Positions 44,901-56,780 of a stretch of DNA of 64,000 bases are shown here, in pieces. Each line of letters begins with the position of its first letter. Within the stretch, counting starts at the first letter, position 1. Source of the stretch: Aptenodytes patagonicus (Eukaryota > Chordata > Aves > Sphenisciformes > Spheniscidae); contig NC_134973.1 of assembly GCF_965638725.1 (NCBI RefSeq), positions 6,258,491-6,322,490 of the forward strand. The letters run 5' to 3'. The notes under the pieces were generated by a model that saw only the letters and a list, made by a program, of their open reading frames with translations, had not been told where the DNA came from and did no database searches. A program made the translations under genes and the position numbers.

Positions 44901-47900
44901 TGTATTTGAGAGGGAGAGAGGCTTGGGTTGCTATAGGACTGAAAGCTCCTGTTGTGGTGCACAACAAATCATACTCTAATTTTAAAACTTACCTTTCTCT
45001 CTCTGCTTTGGCTATTAATTTCTTTCTGCCCTCTTGCATGTTTAGCAGATGCTAAGTTTGTGTCCCGCTTAAATCCTCAGCAATTCATGGAGATAGAGCC
45101 AGAAATGCTTGCTATGGAAACCATTGTGCCAGTCTACTTTGCAGTGGAAGATGAAGAGCTGCTGTCTATCTATGAACAAACGCGGGCTGCTTCTGCATCA
45201 CAGGGTTCTGCATCAGCTGCAGAAGGTGAGTTCTGACAAGTGGGGGAAAGGTTTAGAGGAAGACAGTCCTGATCCCACCTCTGGGAGCAGTCTGCTGTGT
45301 CATACGCACCATGAACCAGTGTTCTGTTGCCTTCGTGTTTATTCTGTCTTTGTTAAAGTGCTTTGAGATTTAATGGAAGAAAAACACAGTATAAGAGAGA
45401 GTATTACTTGACTATATTTGGAAATACAGTTGCATGGAGTGAGTTCTCAGCTTCACACTGTTGCAAGTAAAATAGAAAGCAAAACTCAAGTTAAAAACAA
45501 CATTGAAGATGTTAAATGACTACAGTGTGTTGGTAGAAGCTGAAGCTTTTTGTCTGACCACAAGTCAGTTCAATACTTCCATGTATTCCCCTGTAAATAA
45601 CTTTACTATCTTACTGACCTGCTGCTCATGATTATCTTTAGGACTGCTGGAGAAAAGTTTTTGTTTTAGCCAGCTCAAAATATTGGGATTTCAGGACAGA
45701 ATGAAAATGCATGGTCACCAGGATTCCGTGTCAATGCATAAACACAAACGACAAGTGAGAGGGCTTAAATGGTTTAAAGCTGGTCTCTCCAGAGCTCAGT
45801 TAGCAACAGAAAAAAAGGGATGCAACTTCCCCAGGTGTACACTTTTTTTTTTTGTTCTAGTTCTGCTGCACACGGCAACTGCCAATGGCTTCCAGATGGT
45901 GACCAGCGGGGCTCAAAGCAAAGCTATCAATGACTGGCTCATACCCAGTGTGGAGGTGAGTTGTATATGGATTCAAACTGGCAACATTGATGGGATGCTG
46001 TCTTTTATTGGGACTTCATCAGACATTTGGACTGATAGGGGAAGTCAGGGGAGTCTCAGCCAGGTAAGTATCTGAAGTCCTCAGAACTGAGGCCACTGCA
46101 GAGTCAACAGGCGTGTAGAATTCAGGCTGTCTTTGTACAGGTGCACAAAGGGTGATGCTGAGTGACACTGATCTCTTTCCTCTGCAGGGAAGGCTTACGG
46201 GGCTGGGTGGAGAAGACCTGCCCACTGTTGTGATAGTTGCCCACTATGATTCTTTTGGAGTGGCTCCAGTGAGTATTCTTTCTTCCTGCAGCTCTCTGTT
46301 CCTGTCTGTGTGTTCCTGTCTTTTCTCCCATGTGGCCTCTGCCCCTATGTTTTTTCTTGGCCTTAAAGACATGGGGCAGTTATAAGTGGAGCATAGTGGT
46401 GTGCTATCTTGAAGGCTGTTCTGGTACGTGAGAATAAGTGTAGGGTTGTCACCTTGTCTCTGTCCCACTTCATCCTGCAGTGGCTGTCACACGGTGCTGA
46501 CTCCAATGGCAGTGGTATCTCAGTGCTACTGGAACTAGCCAGGCTGTTTTCTCGGCTCTACACCTACAGACGTACCCATGCTGGGTAAGAAACTGCCCTA
46601 TTCTTGGTTGAATGTGTGTAGCTGAGATCAGGTAAGAAGGGCTTTTGCTCCAGACCTGTAGAGTGTTACAAGCAGTCTTTTACTTCCTTTGCTCTGTTTT
46701 GCTTCCCTCTGAGTACAGCTGCTGTTAATGGCCAAGCTCCTTCCTTTAGTTTCTTTGCTGTAGCTCTGCTCAAGCCTGGGGACAAGTGGAGGGAATGATG
46801 TGGGAAGTAGATTCCATCCTCAAGCACTGGGAACTCGCCCTCTTTACCCCTGTCCTGCCATTACCTTAGTATGTGGTATGTAGGAAGCATTTGTTAATGG
46901 GCAGTTTGCCTTGAATGTCAGGTGCTAGCTGTTGTGATTTCACCACATCTCCAAGGCTGAGTAAAGGAGTTCTGTAGCCATGGAGTGCAGTGTGCTAACA
47001 CTTTTCTGTCTTCTTTGGTGGGCAGGTATAACTTGCTGTTCTTTGCATCTGGAGGTGGCAAGTTTAATTATCAAGGAACCAAGCGGTGGCTGGAAGACAA
47101 TTTGGACCACACTGGTGAGTAGGGGGCTGGCATTCCAGCATGTTCTGTGGCAAGGCCTCTGTTAATATGATTATGTTAAGTGTCTAGTATGTCAGCCCTC
47201 CTGTGAGAATCTCCTTGTGTGGGCCTTGCTTTTCTGGGATGGAAATCCCAGCACAAAGCATAGCAATAAAGGCTTGGATTTTTCTGTTCCAGATTCCAGC
47301 CTGCTGCAGGACAACGTAGCATTTGTTCTCTGCCTTGATACTCTGGGCCGAGGCAATAGCCTTCATCTTCATGTCTCAAAGCCTCCCAAGGAGGGGACGT
47401 TGCAGCATGCGTTTCTGAGAGAACTGGAAATGGTAATGAAAAGCATTTTAGGTAGATGGGAACTTGGGACGTACTATGGGGAGCTGCAGCTCTCCAAGAG
47501 AGGAAGGAAGGAAGACGTGAAGAAAGGGTGTGCCACTGAAATATTTCATGTATTGTTTATGGTCACTTCATTTGAAGTGCAGACAAATCCTCATGACACG
47601 GTCCCAAATGAAGCAGACTAGATCTGCTGCATTTTCCACTGCACTTCCTTACGGCTTGTTGCTTGCAAAAGCTACCCTGTAGTGACGTTAAAACAGCTTT
47701 TTTGACATTAAAACAGCTTTTTAATGGCAGTAACTGCACCTTACAGGTGGAAGATTATTTACCTTCTGGAACACAAAAAAATTGGGTCTAGGTGGACTGG
47801 GCAATGCAAGATGGGACTATGCAGTGGGCAGCGTGACACCCTGGATGGCTTGTCCTTTCCCTCAGGTTGTTGCCAGCCAGTTCCCAGAGGTGAAGTTTTC

Positions 47901-50900
47901 CATGGTGCACAAGAAGATAAACTTGGCTGAGGACATGCTGGCATGGGAGCATGAGCGTTTTGCAATCCGACGCTTGCCAGCATTCACCATCTCCCATCTG
48001 GAGAGCCACCGGGACAGCCTGCGCAACAGCATCATGGATAGGAGGTTAGAGGCCTTAGGGAAGGCTGCAGTTGAAATCCAGCCCATAAACACAAACTGGC
48101 CTCATGACTGCTTGTGCTGTTCTGATGGTCCAGAGGATGGGTGAAAAAACACTGAGAGTTGGGTTCTGGATTCAGGCTCATGCTTGATGCAGTGAAAAAG
48201 GGTGGTTTCTAGAGGAAGCTGATCCCATTGACAAGTCCATAATCCCATCTTTTGTTTTAGGGCACGAATAGACACTAAGGCACTAACCAGGAATACTAGG
48301 ATCATTGCTGAGGCTTTGACAAGAGTCATCTACAACCTAACAGACAAGGTAAGAGCTGCCCCTCGTGCAGTGCTAGTCAGATTTGTCCTGCCCAACCAAG
48401 CTTGCTCTCACCAATAGCCTGGGTTTTTTTTTTCCCTTGCAGGGAGCACCTGCAGATCTGCAGATCTTCACAGATCAGATGGTGAGCACAGTGCATTTTT
48501 GTAACCTGTGGGAAGAAGGAATCAAGAGTCTGGGAGAGAGGTCTGGTCTCAGCCTATGTGTGGTTGACTCCCTTTCTTTGGTGGTATTTTTCTGCAGCAG
48601 ATCCAGCAGGAGCAACTAGAATCAGTGATGGACTGGCTGAGCAGTCAGCCCAGGGCTGCCCAGCTGATTGATAAAGACAGCACCTTCCTCAACACCTTAG
48701 AATATTATATGGGTCGCTACCTGAAGGATGTCAAACAGCATCATGTAAAGGCAGACAAACGGTAAGAAAAGAGATGAAAGAACCAGCCAGGGCATGCAAA
48801 CTGACTTTCCCCTCCAGTGAATTTTGTCTCTGAGCTGCAGCTTTCCTGGCTTCTTGGCATGTAGCTGGAAGTGATTGCTCTTTTCTGCTCTCCTGGCAGT
48901 TTTGGTTCATGCTCTCTCTTCTCCCGGAGAAAGCTCTTTATCGTTCGTCGCAGCACAGTAATGAGTCCCAGCAGCTCCCTCTGTCTGAAGAGCTTGTTTT
49001 TTCACTGTTTTGGTTCCACCCTTCCCACTCTGAGTGCTGATTCTCTCTGAGTGCAGGAAAAGACTAAGGTCCCCTAGAAAGCTTTCTTTAATTGCAAAAA
49101 GGCAGCTTCCATCCTGTCTAACCTGCTTGGGTTGAAGCGGTTTAATGAACCCAGTGAGGCGTCTTCCACATGCCTCTTCTGATACAGATGAACAGCATCT
49201 GAATTTGTATTCTTAGACTTCTGATTGTAGGAAGAGAAAGACTTGACAATTAAATCAGTTCAAAACTGGTATGTAAGGTGGTCATGCTTACCTGTCTCTG
49301 GTTGGATGAACTCCTTGGGAACAGAGGTCTGGGCTGTCCTTACTGCAATGTCAAGAAGTGTAATATAACCTGAAGAATTTCTGCTTTTCACAGGGACCCT
49401 GAGTTTGTTTTCTATGACCAGCTGAAACAGGTGATGAATGCATACAGGTATGGAATTCTCTTGGGCATGTTGGGCTGTTGTCTCACTCTGTGGCAGTACC
49501 TGCTGTAGCAATTTCATGTGTTCTTTATTGCAGGGTCAAGCCAGCGATCTTTGACCTGCTTCTGGCTGTCTGTATTGCAGCCTACCTTGGTGTTGCCTAT
49601 GTTGCAGTGCAGGTAAGAGAAGAGAAGCAGGAGATAGATGTGTTATTTTCCTCATAAATCACGTTAGCTACAGTAACTGGTGCTCAGACAGTCCCAGCGC
49701 CAAAGTTGGAACAATAATGCCACCCCACTCTAAAAGTAGTAATCCGAAATGGCTGGCTGTTTTGTTGTGTGTTTTTGAGTATCTCAGTTGGCTGTGCTGA
49801 AGGCAATCTCTTGCCATTCTAGTGCAAAACTATTTTATAGACCTCCTTCTCTTGGTCAAGGACATGCACAACTCACTTGTTAAGCTATTTTGGCTATGTG
49901 ACAGCTTCAGACTGAAACTTCTCAAGATAACTAACATCTGCTGTAATGTTAAAGGTTTGCAGCTTGTAGTAAGTTAGGAGTTTTAGGACATCCTTCCAGT
50001 ATCTGAACTTGGGATGCAGCTTAGAAATGCATCTTGGGGGGGGCCTTTTTTTTTTCCCCCCCTCAATGAAACCATAAATACATCCTGTGTCCATACTCCT
50101 GGAAATGTGATGCTCCATGCCTTGGCCAGCCAGCTTAAATTTAGTGGTTTTGTTTAAGTGTTAACAAAGCCACTGTGAGCTAGGCTTCTGATCCTGGCTG
50201 GGTTATCTGAAGAACATGAATGAAAGGGAAGCATTTTAGGTCAATCTAAATTTTGATGTCTTCATGTTATTTGTGCTTATTATTTGTTTGGGGAAACAAC
50301 AAGCATTTAAAAATCTGATGTAACAACATAAACAGGAGGGAAAACATATACTTTGATTTCTGTCAGCAATCTTCATTACATTTGTTATTACAAATCATTT
50401 GAAGCCTGGATCTTGTTATATCTGTCAAATATCTGAAGTAGTTATCAAATCAAAATGCAATTAATCAAAAGAGGAATTAAGTGAATTTCTAAGTCACTGG
50501 TGAAATGGTGAAAGAGAAGATCCACTTAAATGATTGTGAACTACTGGGAATCTCTGTGTGTGCCTGGTTCATTTTTACATTCTTGAAACTGCTAGCAACA
50601 GTGTTTCTGTAGTGACCAGTATCAGGCATGTGTTCAAATCTGAAGCTTTCTCCTCCCCTTCAGAAGGAACAGAATTGCATCAAAAAATGTAAAATCTTTA
50701 ACAAGTGTTTGCATCTTCACAATGGGAGTGATACAGGCCTGCACAAACACTTCTGTAAGCCATCACTTTCTGTACAACTTCAAGTAACTGCCTTCATTGT
50801 AATAATTCCTACTAATTCACCAAGTCCCACTCTGTCTTCCGGATGAGAGTGCTAGTGAATGATCCAAACAAGGTATTGCATTTGCACATTAGTATTGTTT

Positions 50901-51055
50901 TAAGCCTTCTAGTAAGTTTTCTCTCGTGTAGAACACAGTCATTTTATTTAGAATTTATAAGGACTCATGGTTACTTATTCTCCTTCTGTTTCCAGCACTT
51001 TGGTCTTCTTTACAAGATGATACAGAGATTATCCCTTAAAACCAAGCAGCAGTGA
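41524..51055 (+). CDS. NCLN: nicalin, complete 15-exon gene
   Basis: Nicalin is an ER membrane protein that works with NOMO and TMEM147, next to the Sec61 translocon. Coding exons are 41524-41704, 44672-44862, 45081-45225, 45861-45955, 46188-46268, 46481-46584, 47026-47114, 47293-47432, 47866-48044, 48261-48348, 48443-48481, 48598-48761, 49394-49447, 49534-49612 and 50996-51055. Together they give 1689 bases, or 562 residues (human 563), with no frame problem. The start [10 protein letters not shown] matches human nicalin. A hydrophobic N-terminal segment (about residues 18-34) is followed by a lumenal aminopeptidase-like M28 fold ([22 protein letters not shown]), which in this family is not a working peptidase. 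A C-terminal membrane helix ([19 protein letters not shown]) is encoded by exon 14. Exon 12 has a CAGCAG acceptor that could drop one Gln. Intron 1 is the longest at 2967 bases. Confidence 0.97.
42108..42149 (+). repeat. exact 21-bp tandem duplication in NCLN intron 1
   Basis: A 21-base unit beginning GTGTTTCAAG and ending TCTAGCTG occurs twice back to back, with no mismatch (42108-42128 and 42129-42149). Confidence 0.9.
43091..43138. repeat. two adjacent hairpins in NCLN intron 1
   Basis: The first inverted repeat has arms TGGAGC (43091-43096) and GCTCCA (43103-43108) around six bases. The second, starting at the next base, has arms GAAAATACAGCT (43109-43120) and AGCTGTATTTTC (43127-43138), a perfect 12-bp stem with a six-base loop. 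Both contain CCTTTTAGCT, so one may derive from the other by duplication. Confidence 0.85.
47683..47722 (+). repeat. 20-bp tandem duplication in NCLN intron 8
   Basis: The unit TGACGTTAAAACAGCTTTTT (47683-47702) is followed directly by a copy differing by one base (47703-47722). Confidence 0.9.
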
Positions 51056-54000
51056 AGCAACGAGTCATCACCCATACAGCAGCACTGAGCCATCGGTGAG
51101 CCCATCAGGAACCTTCTGCCTTCCATTGAATCCTGCTGTTTCTCTTCCTCTGTCTCCTCTTTGCTACTCTATAGAGGGGAGGAAGGCAGAAAGAAAATGA
51201 AATTTTAACTCTTGTGCACCTTTTAAGTGCTTTTCTTCACCTTCTTCCCCTGACTTGCACCATGTATGTTTTCCTTTGCTTTTTGGCGAGGGAGAGGCTC
51301 AGAGACTTCAGTAGTCCCTGCAAGTTGTTTAAACACTGAACGGCTGATTCTGAGTAGCTTCTATGAGCATAAAACCAAGTCCAGCACCTTCATGGACACG
51401 TGTGCCATACAGCGAACTTGGAAACTGAAACTACAAAGTAGAGTGACATGTTATCTCTGCCCAGAAAACAAGGACTCAGAGCAGTTGTTTAAAAGGAAAA
51501 AAAGTGCACATGCAAATTAAAGAGAATACTATTAGCATGTTTTCTTATGGTACCTCTTCCTTAAGTTCACTGCCTGGCTTTAGGAAGGTGTGCTGAGCAA
51601 GCAGTGTCTGCAGCAAGCAACTTCTTGCATTTTGTTTAGATTGTGCAATAACTCATTCCCTTTTGCACTGTAAATGATCTTGACTGTTACTGACAGATTG
51701 AGGAAAGATTGTTAAAACGGGTTTCTTGCATTAGGGTTCTTACCAGGACAGATTCTCTCCTGTCTCTATTGGAGGATGCATTTTGCTGTGTACTTGATTT
51801 CTCTTAAAGTTTATGGTCCTTGAACAGTTCACGGCTGCCACCACTCTGCTAAACTCTAGCTTGGTTTTTAAGGGGTGTTCTACAGTTCCAGCTGCTGCAG
51901 GATTGTGTTCTGTGCTGTTCCATGTATTTAAACGAGCTGGTTATATTAATAGCAAGAGCAGCCCAGGTCCTGCTGAGCTCTAGTCTGTAATCCCTTCAAT
52001 CTTCATTCCTCAGTTTTCACTTCCAGATGTGTTCTGGATTTTGGGGTGTTTTCCCATGTTCACCTGCATCTCAGGGTCTCATTTCACATTTTTCAGCTCT
52101 ATTATTTCTGGAAACACTGTTCCTGGCCTGCACGTATGAGCAAGTTCCCGAAGTGCTTGTTGCTGTCCTTTTATGTGCTGCCCCCAGTATGAAGGGAGGC
52201 AGGTCACTTAGCCATTAAAAAGCAAAACAAAACAAAAAATGAAGTTTTATGAATGTCATTTTAAACATGGCTGTTTCTAGAACTGTACCTAAGAGAGTGT
52301 ATCTTGGAACACATGCTCTCTGTTACTTTTGTCCTTGAGCAAGCGTTATTTTTCGTTTGCTGATGCTTCTGGATGGAGAGAGCTATGCAGTTGCCCAAAA
52401 TAGTTGCCAGTGCTGTGCAAAGATCAGGAGGGCCAGGTAACCAGTTGTTCAAGCATTGTAATCATCTTAAGTTCAAGTCTTTCCTGTATTCAACCATCCA
52501 AGGTAAGCAGGATACTTGTCACTACTTTCTGGTGAGAGCTGAATGCCCTTTCTGGGCAGTGTTGCACTTTGTTTATCCTCAAGTTCTTCTGGAAAATGTA
52601 TCAAGATACTGACTACAAGTCCTAGGCCAGTTGTAGTTCTAGAAGATGTCCTGATTGAATACTACTGTCCTGCCACTCAACAATGTTTGAGTCCTTCCTG
52701 TAATTTGTTCTATGCACATGAGGTCTCTTCACAGGCCACGGTGACTACCTTTTTTTAAAAATGACTACTTGTATTTAAAGTAGCATCTTTTACAGAGACT
52801 GAAAAGCTCTTGTGGGTTTGAATGAAGGTGTACCCTTTTTTTGTATGCAAGGAAAATTCAAGCTGTGCACCCTTGTCTGCACCACAGCTGCTGTGCATGC
52901 ACTTGTTAGAAAAGGGGTTGTTGTGGCCAGTCACTGTCCTTGTCCTTTGGATGGGGACCAAAGCACTGATTTCCATCCATCTTTCTTTGTTTCACTGTAG
53001 TCTCCTTCTTGGAGTACCCTTACCCCATGATGTGTGCTTTCTGCTACTTTAAATGTGTAGCAACTTGTTCTTTAAAGGGTCTTGTCTTTTCCAGGAGAGC
53101 ATGCTGATGTCAGTGGCTCGCTCTAATAGCAGCAGGTGGCATGGTACCAGGCACTCCTGAAATATCAGCCCTACAGGGAAACTTGCCTTTTTCTGATCTT
53201 TTGAGTGCTTATTTAAAATACATCTCTCTGCATGCATGAAGTGTTCATGACACTCCTCTGCCAAGTGAATTTATAATGACTTCAGAAATTGCTGGAGTGG
53301 CTGGAAGGTGAGCCTCAATTGTTTTCCACTGGCTTTTATGCTCTGCCCTTAGAGACTACATATGTTGTGCTATGGGAAGGTGCACGCTCTGGACTGTGTA
53401 CATTCAGAACATGCGCAGTACAGTGGCTATCTGAAGAACTTCTCTGTAGGTTCTGAATATCTGGAAGTAGTTTCAGAGGCCTCCAGCTGCATCATACATT
53501 TCTAGTGTTACACTTGGAGAAGGGGGTATTCCCTCCAATTCAGCAGATTACTTAACCAGGCTTAATGAAACTCCGTTAATTCACTGAGCAAAATAGAAAA
53601 AAACAAAATTATTAGCAATCCTGCTGCAGCTTGACTTGATGCATGTAAAATTTGCAAGTAGTGGGCAAGAGAGAACAGAACAGGCCCGGACCATTCTTCG
53701 TTGCAGTGGAGACTGTCAAACTTTGGTCTTCCAGATGAGAAGCTCAAAGTTCAGAGTCAAAAACTTCCACCAAGGCAACCCAACGTGGTTGCAGCTATGT
53801 CCCTGTCAAGGTTGTAGCATTAGAGCAAACACTTTAGCTCCTTGTGGTCTCAACAATAAACTGCTAACACTCCTGACGCAGTGCCAGAAGCCAGTGGCAG
53901 CTATCTAAAAGAAAGGTGGATAGAGGTAAATGAGGAGAGTTTGTAAACCTGAAGGGCAGTTGGGATAGTACATTGCTCTCTCCCACACGAGAGTAATTTG

Positions 54001-56000
54001 TCTTATAATCTGACTGGATGCATTTTGTGTATGTCTAGCTGGCTGCTGTAGAAGGTAGTTTTTACTACAGATAAGGGTTTATGCTTTTGATCAAAGTGCT
54101 TGTGCACTGAAACATTATATACTCATATCTGAGATAGTCAAATTCCAACTTTCTGATAGCTGGAACAGAGTGCCTATCCTGGGAGTGAACTTAGTTCCCA
54201 CATTGCTGTTTCCTTTGGGAAGTTGACAGAGAAGCTTGTAAATAGACTGCTATTCTGCTAGGTTTTAAAAAAACAAGAAAAATGGTGCTGATCCATACTG
54301 CAGCATACCTGATCAATTCTGTCACCGACACAACACGCAAAGGCAGAAATCCAACAGCTGTTCTGGTAAAATAAAAGTTCTCCACAACACCGCAGAAGAG
54401 CTCCGTGTAGCTGATTCTTGTTACCCCTACTTTTACCTATCCTTTTTATCAGGAGTTTGCCTGGCCTGGAAGGAAGAAGCATGGAAAGCATATGTTCACA
54501 TATATGCAAGTGGCTAGCAGTTGATGCTTCTAGCCATAAAACAATTTTCTTTGCTACCTGTCTGACTTTACCTGTTGTCCTGGTGCTGTCAAAGTCTGCA
54601 GCTCATAAAAATCTGGTTTTCCAACAGGATTTAAGCACTGAAGCTGTTCATTCCTTCTGTCCACTCCCACCCACACAGGCACTAATGGGAGCTGTATGCA
54701 AGTAGTTCGGACTATTGTAGTTGATCTCCCAAAGAAGAGAGGTTGTTTCATTGTTATGAAATAAGTACTACTGTGCAGTATGAACTCCACTCTTGTACTC
54801 AGTGCTAAAAGGAAAGACCCTGAAGCCAAAATAGAACTAGGTACCCCACTATTTGTGGCTGGAGGAGTCACCACAATCTATTTAGATGTTTAAAACCACA
54901 TATATCCAAAATTGTTGTGGGGCTTGGTTTTGGAAGGGTGGGGGTGAGGGGTAGGTGGGTTGGTTGTTTTAAATCATGTGCTCTCATGTTGTTCATAGCA
55001 CAAGCCAAAATACCGAGCTTCTCCTGCACCTTGTGGCCAGGCTGGGTTTTACATTTAAGAGCCATTCAGTCTTGACTTACTGATCTGAATGATGGGGGTG
55101 CTACTATATGTTTCAGTAAACTGGGCCTCTGGGTACTCAAGCGTGGGTTCCTGCTTGCTCACTTTGATCTGTTTAGTTTCCATTTGTAGTTGTTGGATAG
55201 CAACTTCAAGGTTATAATCTGGAATATTTGCAGCTCAGGAAAAAGAGTTGATTTATCTAGCAATGTTAACTCAATTATTTATCTCTTGTGTGTCCTAAAG
55301 AACAAATGTATATTGAGGTGAATATTTAAAAGCTAATAGAAAATTCAATGCAGTTGATTTATATATTTGTTCTGACTATAAATGTAATAATATTTAAGTA
55401 TTTTAACATTTTTTTCATTTCCTTATTTGTTTGTCCCTTTTTCCCTTGGAAAAATAAACCGAGTGAGTGGGTTTGATGAACAGATTTGTTGGAGAACTAT
55501 TTGCTGCTGGAAGCTCAAAAAACTGGAATGTCCTTACATTATTTGAAAGAGCAGACCCCCTGCAAAAAGGGAGAAAATGCATGTGTTTAAGAGCTTATGT
55601 CATCCCTTCTATATAGTCAAAAGTAAAGTAGTATGACAGAAAATATTTACAGACCCTGAGCAAGGTTCCAGCACCTTGAGGTGAGCAAATGCCCATTTAT
55701 TCGAAGGGTTTGTGTTGATGTGAAGCAATTAAAGTTTCTATGCAAGACAGCTTCAATACTGCGAAAAACTGTCTACCTGAGAAGCCAACACAGTGTATGC
55801 TAGTGGTAGTTTTTTGGGCCTCTGTCATTACCAAATGACTTTTTGAACACTTATAAAACTATTCAGATTATAAACATCGCAAGAGATCTATTCCCTGAGC
55901 ATGAGTCAGTCCAAGTCTTACAGACCACAGTGGTCGCAGTTCTAGAGTGGGAAACTGACCTAAACGCAACAGAAGGGGAAAGACGGAGGTTGTACTTTCA
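51056..56000. other. NCLN 3'UTR and downstream flank
   Basis: No coding exon recognised. Possible ends of the NCLN transcript are ATTAAA at 51516-51521, AATAAA at 53855-53860 and AATAAA at 55453-55458. The sequence is AT-rich, especially 55.2-55.5 kb, without recognised repeats. Confidence 0.5.
55453..55458 (+). terminator. candidate distal polyadenylation signal of NCLN
   Basis: AATAAA is followed by a GAGTGAGTGGGTTTG GT-rich stretch. It lies about 4.4 kb after the NCLN stop and could close a long 3'UTR; the nearer signals at 51516 and 53855 compete with it. Confidence 0.35.
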
Positions 56001-56059
56001 TTCTGCTTCCTCATAATGGCCGAGTGTCTAAGGGGTTCTCCTTGGTAAGACCTTTCTTC

Positions 56060-56780
56060 CCTTGCCTTGGGGCAAGGCGGGGGAGCCCAGCCCGCTGCTG
56101 GGCTGGTTCCGAGGCGGCTGGAGTACGTTCTGGTGCCCGCCGGCAGTAGAGCCGCGCCGGGCCGGCGACGGCTCGCTGTGGCTCAGCAGGGAGGCGGTTG
56201 CCTGCCCTCCGGGGCCGCGCGGGCCTCCTGGCTCCCTGCCCGGTTCAGCGCGGGGGCACAGAGAGAACAACGCTCTCGTAAACCCGAACCAAGCCGGGGC
56301 CGCCAGCCCGGCCAGGCCGCCAGCAGGGCTCGGCGCTCTGTGCGGTCCGCCCGACCCCGGCGGACGAGGCGGGACACGCGGGCAGCGCCGCGGCGATTGG
56401 CTGGATGGCGGGGGCGCTGGCATTGGGGAAAGAGCAGGGAGCCGCGGGATTGGGGGGGCGGCGGTGGGGGGCGGGGCTTGGCTCTTCGAGAAGGCCGCTG
56501 GCCGGCTGCCTGCTGCACGCGCCGCGCTCTGTCAGGTACGAGCAGCGCCGGGGAGGCGAGGCGAGGCCAGGCCCCGTCCCGCCTCCCCTCCCCTCCCCTC
56601 CCCTCCCCTCCCCTCCCCTCGCGCGGGCCCGGCTCTGGCGCTCCTCGTCCGCTCCTGGGCTGACTGGCGGTGACGCGCGGCTCTTCCCGCAGGATGCCTA
56701 AGGCCAAGGAGTTGGCGGGGACGAGCAGCTCGGAGAGCGGCCCGGAGGAGGAGGGGAAGGTACTGCCACCCCGGGGAGAA
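56060..56780. promoter_or_regulatory. CpG island promoter of the SUB1-like gene
   Basis: This is dense GC and CG content against an AT-rich upstream flank. It includes the non-coding first exon, whose donor is CTGTCAG|GTACGAG at 56535/56536, and a tandem CCCCT tract. Confidence 0.8.
56579..56620 (+). repeat. (CCCCT)n tandem repeat
   Basis: Tandem CCCCT units lie in the short 157-base intron between the non-coding first exon and the first coding exon of the SUB1-like gene. Confidence 0.9.

Noticed and set aside
56062-56673. Roughly 200-codon frames on both strands upstream of the SUB1-like start
   Set aside because: They are CpG-island shadows; the real gene has a non-coding first exon here.
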